From Aaosphaeria pasadenensis (lineage: Eukaryota > Ascomycota > Dothideomycetes > Pleosporales): a DNA stretch of 64,000 bases. The translations under genes and the position numbers were made by a program. Positions 46,010-56,850 of the stretch are shown here, piece by piece. The notes beneath the pieces were generated by a model. That model had not been told where the DNA came from, ran no database searches, and was given only the letters and a program-made list of their open reading frames with translations. The stretch spans positions 558,001 through 622,000 of the forward strand of contig JAKLMB010000015.1 in NCBI GenBank assembly GCA_022813625.1. Reading direction: 5' to 3'. How positions within the stretch are numbered: the stretch's first letter is position 1; every line of letters begins with the position of its first letter.

Positions 46010-48108
46010 CTACTTCTTTGCTTTCTGTAGGTACCTTGCTACCGCAGATTGTATGTCAGTCTTGATAATCTTGTGTGTCGCGTTGACTGGGAAGTCAACA
46101 AGACCCAACTGCTTCAACTCAACAACTCCACCCAGGGCGTAGTCCCGTCCCAATATGGCGCGGATGTGATCTTTGATCTGTTCGTTCGTTGCCATCTTTG
46201 AAGTGTCAACAACGGCAAATGGTTCTGCGCCGAGGACACGGTGTGGAGCTGGGACTACAACAGTCTTATACAGAAGTCAGAAATGTCAGTCCCTATAGAA
46301 GGCATGGTAGGGGAACTTACCTGGGTCTTTGTGAATGCAGCGATGCAGCTTTCTATAACAGCAGGTGCGACAGTGACACCCGCGCATTTGATCATGTCTT
46401 TTCGTCGTCCGACAATGTAAAGGAGTCCGTTACCATCAATCATAGCCATATCTCCGGTGTTGAACCACCTCCCCTTTCCATCATTGTAGAAAGACTCGTC
46501 GGACCTGCCATTGAGATAACTCTTGATGACGCTCGGGCAAGAGATATGGAGCTCTCCAAGATGTCCCCTCTTCACTGCTCGCTTCGGTTCGCCCTTTCCA
46601 TAAGGACGAGAGACATCACAGATGCGGACCTTAGCACCGGGCGCGACGACACCAATAGGGCAGATCTGGCCACCCAAGAATGGGATCTTCTCCGGCGACA
46701 CGTCGAGGAAGGGCCATAGGAATACTCCGGGTCCTTCAGTCATGCCGTGGTTCACACATACCTGAGTACGCGGGAAGAGTGCAGCGCACTTGACCAGAAC
46801 ATCTTTGGTGACTGCGTCGCCGCCGATTTGAATTCGCTTCACGCAGGATACATCAAGAGGCTCTGCGGCCATTTGAACACCGAACTCGTGCACCATCGGT
46901 GGGGTGAGCACAAAGAATGTCGCTCCAACCTGCTTGATGGCATTGATGGCATCTTTCACACTGCAGTGAAGTTAGTATCTAGCGTTGGCGTTGAATTAAC
47001 GATTCATCAAGGAAAATTGAACTTACTTGAAGTTTTGTCCGGTGAGAACCACAGCGCCTCCAGCTCGCCATGTCTGCAGAGTCTGCGCAGGTGCGATGCC
47101 ACGCGAGTTGTGAGGTTGCATCAGGGCATAATCCGACGCACCAGACTCAGAGTCCAAGAGCCACTCCTGAGAATGGAGAGCGTACGAAATGGCGGAGACA
47201 GACTGAGGACAGCCTTTGGGCAGACCCGACGTACCCGATGTGAACATGATAGAGTTGATTCGCTTAGGGTCGCGGTCCTGTCTTGCTGCCAGTTCGATCG
47301 ATACTTCCATGGCACGGGAGTCTTTGTTGCTGTTGGCAATGGCGTTCAAAGATCTCCATCCTTTGGGAGAGGAAACAGAATCAGAGTCGAACAAGCACAA
47401 GCGGATAGGTTGGGGAAGGCCCAGCTCGGACATCCCGACGTCGATGGCCCTGCCGCTGAGTGCATCTGGGACAACGACAATCTGAGGCTTGATAGTTCGC
47501 AGTGTGTGCTTGAGCGCCGTGAATCCCGTAATCTCGAGAGAAGAGGGGTCAATGCTGACATACGTGATGCGAAGTAGTATGCAGACCCAGAGCAAGATTG
47601 TATACTCGCCTCCGTTGGGAATGAGCATAAGCATGTTGCTGTTGGGCTGAGCTCCATGAGAGACTAGTCCGGCGGCAAGCCTCAGTGCTGTTAGATGGAG
47701 TTGCATGTAGCTCATTGTGAAAGTGTTAGGATCGGTCTTCTTTGGCGACGTTGGGGGCGTCTTCTTCTCTGGCGGAGTACTTTGCTCCTTTCTCCAGAGG
47801 CTCTGGACAGGGTCTTGAGAAGCCTCATTGTACCTGTCTGCCCCACTTGAGGCAACCAACTTACGAAGAGACTCTGCTTGTTTGAACAGACAGACCACAG
47901 CAGGTCCGTCTGGGTTCTTCTTCAACCCTCGTTCAACGTGTTCGAAGACAGATGTCTGCTTCCAGGTTCCTCCATCGATTTCGGCCAGCTTTTCTGTTTC
48001 CTGGGCCTGATCATCTTGTGTCACGGGTGCTTCAGGCTTCTTGGATTGGAAGAAGAGGTACCGAACAACGAAGAAAAGAAAGACTAGTTGGAAGACGAAG
48101 TAAGCCAT
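46010..48108 (-). CDS. AMP-dependent acyl-CoA ligase-like protein, MdpI-like, with N-terminal membrane helix
   Basis: Three exons (48108-47027, 46960-46321, 46264-46010) give 658 residues. An N-terminal hydrophobic helix (about 3-20, FVFQLVFLFFVVRYLFF) predicts membrane anchoring, probably to ER or peroxisome. The adenylation P-loop (TSGTSGLPKGCPQ) is near residue 290. The motifs NTGDMAMIDGNG and GRRKDMIKCAGVTVAP mark the hinge between the large and small domains, and the C-terminal catalytic Lys region is THKIIKTD. It belongs to the acyl-CoA synthetase superfamily; MdpI of the monodictyphenone cluster is the counterpart by context. Its step is unclear: activation of a carboxylic acid intermediate is possible. 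It is upstream of the questin-oxidase-like gene on the same strand. Confidence 0.87.
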
Positions 48109-48915
48109 GGCTATTGAATACAGAATGAAGGGTACAAAAGATCAAAAAATGAACAGAGATCGATGTAAATCAAATGAAATGAAGTAGAAAAAAGTAAAAA
48201 GAGTAAATGACAATGTAAGAGATGGTAAGAAAGAAGAAGAATAAAGAAAGAGATAGTATCAGTGTTGGAGTCCTTGAGATAGTAAGAGAAGGTTGAGAGA
48301 TAGTGAGAGTAACAACGAAGGAAATCGAGATCTAGAGAGAGAAAGAGATAGAGGGAGAGGAAAGTGGAACGAGGGAAAGTGAGGAGCAAGTGAAAATGAT
48401 TCCAGGACACTGCCAACCCCAAGTAATATGGCACTGAGAATGGGCCTGGAGAGCGGCCACAAGGGCGCTAGAAGGGCCATAGAAGGTCAATCGAAGCTTC
48501 TTCTCACAGGCACTAGGCAACTAAGCCACGCCACGTATCACCTGCATTCACATCCCAACATCCGGGCGGAGGAGTACATTGGGCCATCGGAGATCGGGAC
48601 GCAGGTACCAACCAACAATCGGGCATTCGGGGCAGGGGTCTGACTGTGCAAGCCACAGCTGCTATGTCTTGCTTAACACGAGAATTACGAACATCAGGAA
48701 CATTTGCCTGGTCTGATAATGACATATGACATCGATAACGTGGCATTGCATGGGTTACGATATGTGACTAGTAGGTAGGTGGCTGGAGATGATTGCATGC
48801 AAAACGTGGTCTATGTTCTATCGTAACCCTGACCGGACCTTATCAAATCCGATCACCGCGCATTCTAATCATTCTAGAAACATTGTAGAAGGCTGAGACA
48901 TATACTATCCTATGT
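48109..48915. promoter_or_regulatory. Promoter of the CoA-ligase-like gene with long polypyrimidine leader
   Basis: On the minus strand, bases about 48400-48120 form a 280-base pyrimidine-rich stretch, the typical form of a fungal 5' leader just before the start codon. The remaining part to 48915 includes the 3' end of the fused decarboxylase-oxygenase gene. No exact AflR-type site was seen. Confidence 0.45.
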
Positions 48916-50038
48916 TTAGGCACCACCCCTTCCAAATGTTCCTACGGCTCCGAGAACGGCGCCCACGAGCGGCAACACTGATCGGGTAAGATGCATCAGC
49001 GACCACTTGACGACTAGATTCTTAGCCTCCACTATGCCCATAGTAGCGGCGTCTCCGAGAGCCTGGAGCCTGAAGAGCTCGTTGTTGGTGGGGACCATGA
49101 CGATCCATGTGAATGGTACCAAGCTCAAGGTAATGGCGCCGGCCAGAGCGAACTTACGCCAGGGCTTTGGCTTCGGGGCCCTGCTACGCTTGAACGCAGC
49201 GTATTGGTAGAGAACGAAAGTTCCCACAGCCATGCATGGGAGAACCTGATGTCCATAATGGTACATGCGAGTCCATTGGTGGAACAGCTGGGGTGACTCT
49301 GTAGTCGTGTCCAACAGGACAGGAACCGCCATAAGCGAAAGCGACATCATGCAGCCTGTTTTATATCGAGTTAGATTCCCGGATGTCTCTATAATCTCCA
49401 AGAGTTGCACAAACATGCAAATGCTTGATATAACATACCTGAAAGGAACGACCCAGCAATCAACGCCGTAGCCTGCGTCTTCACTGGCGGCTCGTTCTCC
49501 GAACGCTTCGCCTTTGCAACTGCCACGGCTTCTTTACTTCCATCGAAAAGCTCTCCATCCCGAATGAAGTCTGTCACCCATCCAATCGTCATCGCGCTTC
49601 TCTTGGTATCGGCAAAGTTAACGTGATCTCCCGCAATTGCCTTCTTATACCAAGGATCGGTTCGGATTGCCTTGTAATCTTCAATGCTCTTGAAGTACAC
49701 CTGGCTGAAGCAGTCATAGTCGCACAAGTTTACCATGTGTGCATCGAACAGAGACTTCATCATTTCCCGAGTCTCGGTCGTGTTGTGAAGCTGTGCGGTT
49801 GAGTTGGTACATTCAATTCGAAATAAATTTTGGAGTTGGAATTCATTTTACTCACCATAGTCCATCGCTGAATTCCATACTTTACCATGGTATCTTTGGT
49901 CATGGGCCCCGAAACTTGCGTCATGTGGTGCCTGTATTCCTCCTCGGTCATGCCTGGGCGACGATATCCACAGATGGACAAGCAGAGAAGTTGGCCATCG
50001 CCCGCAGGCTTGGGCGGAATTACTGGATGGTCAGACAT
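48916..50038 (-). CDS. Fused EthD decarboxylase and DUF1772 anthrone oxygenase, MdpH-like
   Basis: Three exons (50038-49856, 49790-49439, 49355-48916) give 324 residues. Residues about 15-120 form an EthD dimeric alpha-beta barrel (LLCLSICGYRRPGMTEEEYRHHM, then IQRWTM and DCFSQVYFKSIEDY); EthD proteins such as AgnL1 decarboxylate atrochrysone carboxylic acid. From about residue 165 the DUF1772 anthrone oxygenase domain begins (SGCMMSLSLMAVPVLL) with about four membrane helices, including HYGHQVLPCMAVG and IVMVPTNNELF; this type (AgnL2, GedH) oxidises emodin anthrone to emodin. Both domains lie in the same open exon 2 with no stop between, so the fusion is read directly. One protein therefore covers two consecutive steps after the PKS. 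It sits just downstream of the PKS on the same strand. Confidence 0.88.
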
Positions 50039-50535
50039 GATGTAAAAAAGAGGAAACTATGTGCGATTACTTTTGTGTAATCAAATTGGATGGTAAATGC
50101 ATTTATAAATGTCAAATGCTCACCGCATGTCACGTGTTTTGGATCTCCGACATGATTACTTGGTCTCCGAGCTCCGAACCCCCACGATTTTGACACGACG
50201 AGCGAACGGTCTTATGGATAAGAATAGTTTATTGAAAATTAATTGTGATTAACTACGTTGTATCAATGGTTGTATGGATCGTCAAATTCTTATTTTTGTC
50301 CAAGCGTAGATAGTGGGAGTTGATTGTAAATTTATTTGAATTCGTTGAAACGTAAAATTATTCTATCTGAAATCTAACAAGAAATGATTTTAAAATCATC
50401 TCGCCATTATGAGATGATAAGAAATACTATGTAATATGACCCGCGCCTAAACCCATTACAAAGGAAATTGACCAAAGGAAATGCAATTTGCCTCATTATA
50501 ATCTATCTCTCACACACACTCATTTCTCAAACCAC
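50039..50535. other. AT-rich region between PKS 3' end and MdpH-like start
   Basis: A 497-base AT-rich interval that should hold the PKS terminator and the promoter of the fused decarboxylase-oxygenase gene. A near-palindrome (tccgagctccga near 50167) resembles the AflR half-sites but is not an exact match. Confidence 0.45.
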
Positions 50536-53500
50536 CTAAGAGTGGTACTCATCCAACCAGCTCCTCAGGTCACCGATTGTGGGGTACTCGAGGAACAGAC
50601 TGCCGGTAACGACAACACCAAGCACCTCACGGAACTTCTCAGCAATGACAAGGGACATGAGAGAGTCAACACCCAAGTTGGCAAAGTTGGCGTCGTCGGT
50701 CAAATCAGCGAGATCCAATGCGGATTCCTCGGCGATGATGCGAATAGCCTTAGCAGTGGTGGTGTCAGAGTTTGCGAGATCTGGAACCTCTGCGGCGGCA
50801 GCAACGACTGGCTCGGGAGCGGCAGCGACAGGGGCAGGAGCAGGAGCAGGAGCAGCAGCCTTAGGAGCTGGTGCAGCTGGGACGGGAGCGGGCTTAGCGA
50901 CAACAGGAGCAGGTGCCTTGAGGGCAGCGACCGGAAGAGCGTGCGAGGAAGGTGCAGTAGCAACCGGAGGTGCCTTGGAATCATCTGGCGCGGAGAAGAA
51001 GCGGCTGAGCAAGATTCGCGGGTACCTGCGGAACTTGATGCCACCGACCATACCAATGATCTCGCTGTCCTGGAAGATGTAGACCTGGCCCATGTAGACG
51101 GAAGGATCGTCTGCAGTAGGGATCATCTTCACGTAGGAGCGGTACTTCTCTCCTGCAACGAGGGGCTTCGCGAAGCGCATAGACTCCCAGCCAGGAGTGA
51201 CACAGAAGTTGTTCTTCTGGTCGATAGAATCACTGACGTTCATGATGAAACCAGCCAAGTGAGCTACGCTGTCGATGAAGTAGGGAGGCACGGTCCAGTT
51301 TCCGCCCTTCTCGGTTGTCAGAGTAACATCGGCGAAGGCCTCGAAGTCGTTCAAGACGACGGACTGCATGCCACGATACTTCTGGTGGTAGTCAACCAAG
51401 TTGTTGGCGAAGAGCAGGTAGGCGTAGTTGTGGTTGAAGCGGTTGGCAACACCCTGCTCGGCAAGGCGCTCGAGCTGATCGATCCTGCTCTGGACAAGAT
51501 GGGTCAGAGGAGCCCAAGAGGTCTGCCACTCTTCAGGAGTGCCGTAGATGATGTTGGCGGTAGCGAACGGCTCATCGATGGCAGCGCCGTTGGCGTGGCA
51601 GTTGTACCAGGTCATCTGGGCAACACGAGAGTTGATATCAGCCGTGGTCAAAGAGACCTGGATGATTTGAGAAGTGTTGGGGTTAGCGTTGGCAACAAGG
51701 CCCTTGACAACCTCGAGGTTAGCAATGTCAAGGTAAACGGGCTTATTGCCATGAGTGGGGACGAGCTTCTTGTAGAAGTACTCTCCGAGAGTGTAGGCAA
51801 TATCGGCGTGGATAGACTAGCAATTGTTAGCAAATATGTCATGTTGTAGGTTGGTCCTAGCATATTTGCTGGATATTTGAACATCAAATACTTACAGAGG
51901 TAACCACACCACATCCGTTCATCTTGTGGCCCCAAGCTGCAGCACGGAAGTCTGGGTGGGCAAGATCGGATTGCATCACAACAGCACCGGCGGAGCCAGA
52001 GAAGGACTCGTCGATGATGCGCTGAACAGTCGAAGTGCTCAGAGAAGACTTGGCCGCAGGGGGAGCCTCAATTCGGGCAGGGTTGGCAGCCGCCTTCTCG
52101 GCATCATAGTAGGTGTTGCCCTTGGTCAAAGCCCAGTCGCCATTGTACTGGATCCAGTAGGTCTTCTCGTTCCAAGCATAGGTTGGCAAGTCGAGGAGGA
52201 AAAGCGACTTCTCGAAGGGGCTGTTGAACTCGTTCCAGTTGACTGGAACACCTGCATTGTGCAACGTAGCAAGACCAGCTGCCATAGTGGAGAAGTTGTC
52301 CTCGCCTCGGCGGAGAGAAGCGACAGAAGCGTTAGTGGCTCCGAGGTTCGACTTCACGAAGCCAACGCAGACTGGGTGGGGACCAATCTCGATGTACACA
52401 GTGTCATCATCCAAAGTGCCAATCTTCTTAGCGGTCTGCAGAGCCTCGAGGAAGTTAACAGTCTCGCGAGTAGCACGGCGGACGTAGTTACCATTGACCG
52501 TCTTGTCGTCGAAGATGACCTTGTTGACAAGGGGCGAAATGACAGGAAGGTTGGGTGCCTGGAAGAGGACTCCGCTCTTGGCAATAGCCTCAAACTCATC
52601 CAGAATGGGGTCAGTCTGGGCGGAGTGGAAGGCAAAAGCAACATCAAGGCTGAAGCACTTGTAGCCATCGGCCTCGAGAACAGGTGTGAGAGCAGCGATC
52701 TCAGCGACTGGGCCGCTGAGGACAGTCTCCTTGGGGCCGTTGATGCAAGCAATCTCGTAGGGCAATTTCTTCTCAGAGACGCTCTTCTCGATCTGCTCGA
52801 TGGAGGCTCGGACTGCCAACATCTTGTGGCTGCCAGCCTGGCACTTGGCCTCGAGCATCTTGGCTCTCTGTCCAACGAGGTAGATGGCATCAGAAGCGGA
52901 AAGAACACCTGCGACGTGGAGAGCGGCATATTCACCCAAGCTGTGGCCAACGACAACGTCGGGCCTCACACCGAGAGAACCCCAGTACTTGGCAAGTGCA
53001 ATCTCAGTGCAGACAAGAGCAAGCTGGGTCATGACGGGAGAGTGCTGGTGCTCGCGCTCATGGCTGCCATCAAGAACAGGAATGAACGAAGGGAAGCCTT
53101 GTCCGATAGCGATGGCATCCAAGAGTTGGATCTGGGATCGGAAGTAGGGCGACTGGTGGTACAACTCCAAGTTGAAAGACTTGAACGATGCTCCTTGACC
53201 AGTGAAGGTGAAGGCAACTGGAGGTGCGCCAGTGCTGGGGATGGGCTTGTGGGAATCCCAAGTCTTCAAAGCCTTGTTAAGCTCCTTCTTGACCTGCTCA
53301 ATGGAAGAGCAGTGGGCAGCCAGGCGGTAGTTGTGGTGGTAGCGACGAGCTGTGGTGGTGTAGGAAAGGTCCGCCAAAGACGTCTCTGGGTTTGCCTCGA
53401 GATAGGCAAGCATCCTCTCAAGGTTGCCCTTGAAAGAAGCCTTGCTCTTGGCTGAGATGGCAACGACATGCGTGGGGCGAGTGTCGGTGCCGATTCGCTT

Positions 53501-56144
53501 CTTCTCGGGAGCGTCCTCAATCAGAACGCTGGTGTTACCACCGGCGGCACTGAAGTTGTTGACCATCGCAAGACGCTTCTTACCATCAACTTGTTCCCAA
53601 GGAGTCTTCTCGAAAGCGATGCGCACGTTGCGCTTGTCCATGTCCTTGGGGAACTTGGGGTTGATGCCATGCTTGATACCAACGTGAGGAGGAATGGCAT
53701 TCTTCTTCAGCATCATGAGCACCTTGACCAAAGCAGTAACACCTGCTGCAGCTTCGGAATGGCCGACATTGGATTTCACAGCACCAATGTACAAGGGGTT
53801 CTTAGCACTGCGGCGCTTCGCCAATGGTGCGAACACGTTGGTGACGGACTGGATCTCCTCCATGTCTCCGGCTTGAGTGCCAGTTCCGTGCATCTCGACG
53901 AATCCAACGTCAGTGGGGTTGATTGCTGCACGGTTGGAGACAAGGTTGCCCAAGTAGGCCTGGTGACCAGCGTGGGGGTGAGTGATAGAGATAGCCTCAG
54001 CGGAGTGGTTGGTTCCGGCAGCGAGAATGACGCCCAAGATGTTGTCATTGTCAGCCTCAGCATCTTCAAGACGCTTCAAGACAACGGAGGCAACCGCATC
54101 AGCTCCTAATGGATTGTCAGTATTGCGAAACAAGGATGTGGTGGATCACAACAAATAGGAAGTGGAATACTTACGGCAGTAGCCGTCGGCCTCAGAATCC
54201 CAAGTCTTGCAAGCATTGGGTGTCTTGGTCAAGAAATGTCCATTACCAAGACCGGCGAAGGCATCAGAGTTGGAAAGCACGTTGGTGCCACCAGCAACAG
54301 CCATATCAATGTCTCCAGCCCAAAGAGAGGTGCAGGCGGTTTGGATGGTTGCCAAACTCGAGGAGCAAGCAGTATCAATGTTGTAGCTTGGTCCGGAGAA
54401 CTTGAAGAAGTAGTTGATCCTGCCTGGTCCAAAGGCACGGCAACCACCGGGAATGAAGTAGGTGCTGATTTCCTGCGCGGAGTTGACCTCACGATAGTCG
54501 TCACTAGCCTGTCCGTAGTAGGTACCGATACGGTGCAAGTCAGTGGAGGCAGTGCGGTTTCCAACGTATCCAGACCTCTCAAGTGCCTCGTAAGCGGTCA
54601 CGAGACCAAGTCGCTGCATAGGGTCGGTCTGCTGAGCCTCACGTGGAGACATGTTGAAGAAGGGAGCATCGAACAGACCAGGCTCGTCGATGAAGCAGCC
54701 GTATGGAGTTGGCGAGGTGTTCATGCGCTTGCCAGTTGGGTCGTAGTGAGAGTCGACATCGAAACGATCGGCGGGAATCTTGCGGTGAACATCGAGTCCA
54801 TCCTCAAGAAGCTGCCAGAACTTCTCGGTATCGGTGGCACCACCGGGCATTCTGCACGACATACCAACAATGGCGATCTTGGACTGGAGGGTATCGCGGT
54901 TACTTGGGTCAAGCTCCTTGTTGATGGCGGGGTCCTTGCTGTTGAGCCACTGTCCGAGCTCTTGGGTAGAGACATTCAAACCAGAGATCTTCTTCAGAGC
55001 TCCAGCGAGCTCGATGGTTGGGAGAGAGGATCGGTAGAGGACAACCTTTGCGCCCGCCTTAGCGTTCTTCTGGGCGCGCTGGGTGACAGCTTCCACGACC
55101 TTGTCCCACTGAATGGCCTGGGTCATGATCTCGTAGATGATGTGCTCGAAAAGCTCGGTTGCAGTCTTAGCAGGGTAAGGCTTTCCAGTGCTGGTAGAGA
55201 AGACGGGGACGCGAGGAGTGTATTGGGCGTTGATGCGCTCCATCGAAGGAGTCCTGACAATCTGGCGAACATGCTCCTCGTTGTAGATGTGAGCGGCATG
55301 GCACAAGCCGGAGTACACAGGCAAGGCAATGGACCTGGTGTCACGGAAGAACTCGATGGTGCTGAAGAGAGTCTTTAATCTGGCAGGAGGGCCACTGATT
55401 GTGACAGAGGTGGCGCTGTATGCGCTGATGAAGATCTTAGCAGCCTCAGGAGTGCTTTCGCGCTTCTGGATGGTGTCGAGCTGCTCCTGGACGTGCTTGG
55501 GGGCGACATTGGGGAGGACGTATGCCCAAGAGTCCAATGGGCCATCATCATTGGGGTCACGATGCTGCAAGTTCTCAGAGACTTGGTTGACGAAGACACC
55601 GAGACGGAAGGCCTGTCGAAGGACTTGAGCACCGATGACAGGGAGGTCAGCGACGGTTGCGGCCAATGAGATGGCAGGAGTCGCCAAAAGTCCAATACCC
55701 AATCCGGCAAGGTAGGTGTTGGTGTCAGTGCGGCCAAACGCACTGGGATTAGATTCGTAGTAACTATGGAAAACATTAGATATTTGATTCTCTCGTCATC
55801 GTAAGAATAATCATGACATACGCAATGAGAGTTCCAAGCTCGGCAACGGCAAGGAGAATGCCATCAGCAGAGCCACCAAGAGCACCCTTGCGGAGTTCAG
55901 CAAACTCGACAAATGTAAGGATGCTCTCAAAGGTGGGAACAAGCTGCCTGAGCTCTGTTGGCAACTGCTTAACCTCCTCACGGATGGCTACAGTGCTCTC
56001 CCTCAAGAACCGTGCGAGGATGGGGTGTTGTCGGCTCTTGCTGCGCTGATGAAGCTCCCTGTAGATGTTTGGGAGTTCGTCGAATAGAAACTCGTTGCTG
56101 ATGTAGATGAGCTCCATATTTCCTGGTCGTGGTGATTCTGCCAC
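50536..56144 (-). CDS. Non-reducing polyketide synthase (SAT-KS-AT-PT-ACP), TE-less, atrochrysone type
   Basis: Four exons (56144-55822, 55763-54175, 54105-51896, 51816-50536) give 1800 residues. Domains: SAT about 10-370; KS about 402-830 with Cys574 (DTACSSS), His710 (EMHGTGT) and His753; AT about 925-1240 with Ser1026 (GHSLGEY); PT about 1320-1640 with His1364 (WGHKMNG) and Asp1556 (FIDSVAH); an Ala-Pro-rich linker about 1665-1720; one ACP with Ser1759 (LGVDSLMS), then the end. The absence of any TE or Claisen cyclase fits the class released by a separate metallo-beta-lactamase thioesterase, encoded in this cluster. Products of this class are octaketides such as atrochrysone carboxylic acid. 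The SAT position expected to be Cys in GxCxG reads GLGIG (Gly130). Close counterparts are MdpG, GedC and AgnPKS1 by architecture. Confidence 0.95.
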
Positions 56145-56850
56145 GAGATCCTCTATAAATGGGTAAGTCTAAAAAATATTGAACAAGAAAGGTATAATGA
56201 GGTCGAGTAGGTGTGGTATGGTATGGTATGAGATGTCGAGAGGATGGAGAGTGTGAATGGAAAGAGGGCTGGTCGGTCTATAATGTGGAGAGGTATGGTA
56301 TCAGCCTGGGGCTTTCGAATAATGTACCTTTGAACGAGGAGACACCTTTTAATTAAGAAGATGAATACCATATTCCATTATCGCCAATGGATAATAGAAT
56401 CACCGACCCATCCGATGTATGATGTTGTTCGCCTCCATCGCCTGTTTCGCTGCAAGGTCGGATCCCGAGTCCCGACCTATCGACGTCGAGCGGTCAGATG
56501 GGAAATGTCGGTGGACTTACAATCTGACGTGAGTACACAAAGTCGCACCCAGCAATTATGTCAACGGGCGATCGGACGTCCAAGCTCTTTCCGGCCTCAC
56601 TGCTTATGTTCCGATTCCCTATTCACCCATGGAGGCTTCACTCGGACCATGCGGAACCGAGTACCGGTTTGCAGTCGGTACAAAACCATTCTATTCCCGC
56701 AAAATCAATTCCACGACTCAACGACAACATCATTTGTGCGAGTGACAGTTTCTTTCCTCAGGCTGTATATCTCTCTTTTTTGTTGCATTTGCATTTGTAC
56801 ACTAAACCCTTTCTTTTTCCAAGTCTGACCCTCTTTTCAATCTTTTCGAG
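56145..56850. promoter_or_regulatory. Bidirectional promoter PKS / GMC oxidoreductase
   Basis: These 706 bases separate the PKS start (minus) from the GMC start (plus). A TCG-N5-CGA site lies almost midway. The GMC side ends in a pyrimidine-rich leader (56760-56850). The shared promoter implies co-expression of the two genes. Confidence 0.55.
56458..56468. promoter_or_regulatory. Candidate AflR-type site TCGGATCCCGA
   Basis: An 11-base match to TCG-N5-CGA located 314 bases from the PKS start and 383 bases from the GMC start. It matches the site upstream of the questin-oxidase-like gene at 10 of 11 bases. Confidence 0.5.

Noticed and set aside
48916..50038. Splitting the MdpH-like locus into two genes
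   Set aside because: Exon 2 is open through both domains and the introns keep phase, so one gene is the simpler reading.
51926..53455. 509-codon plus-strand ORF
   Set aside because: Antisense shadow of PKS exon 3; the PKS frame carries the AT catalytic motifs.
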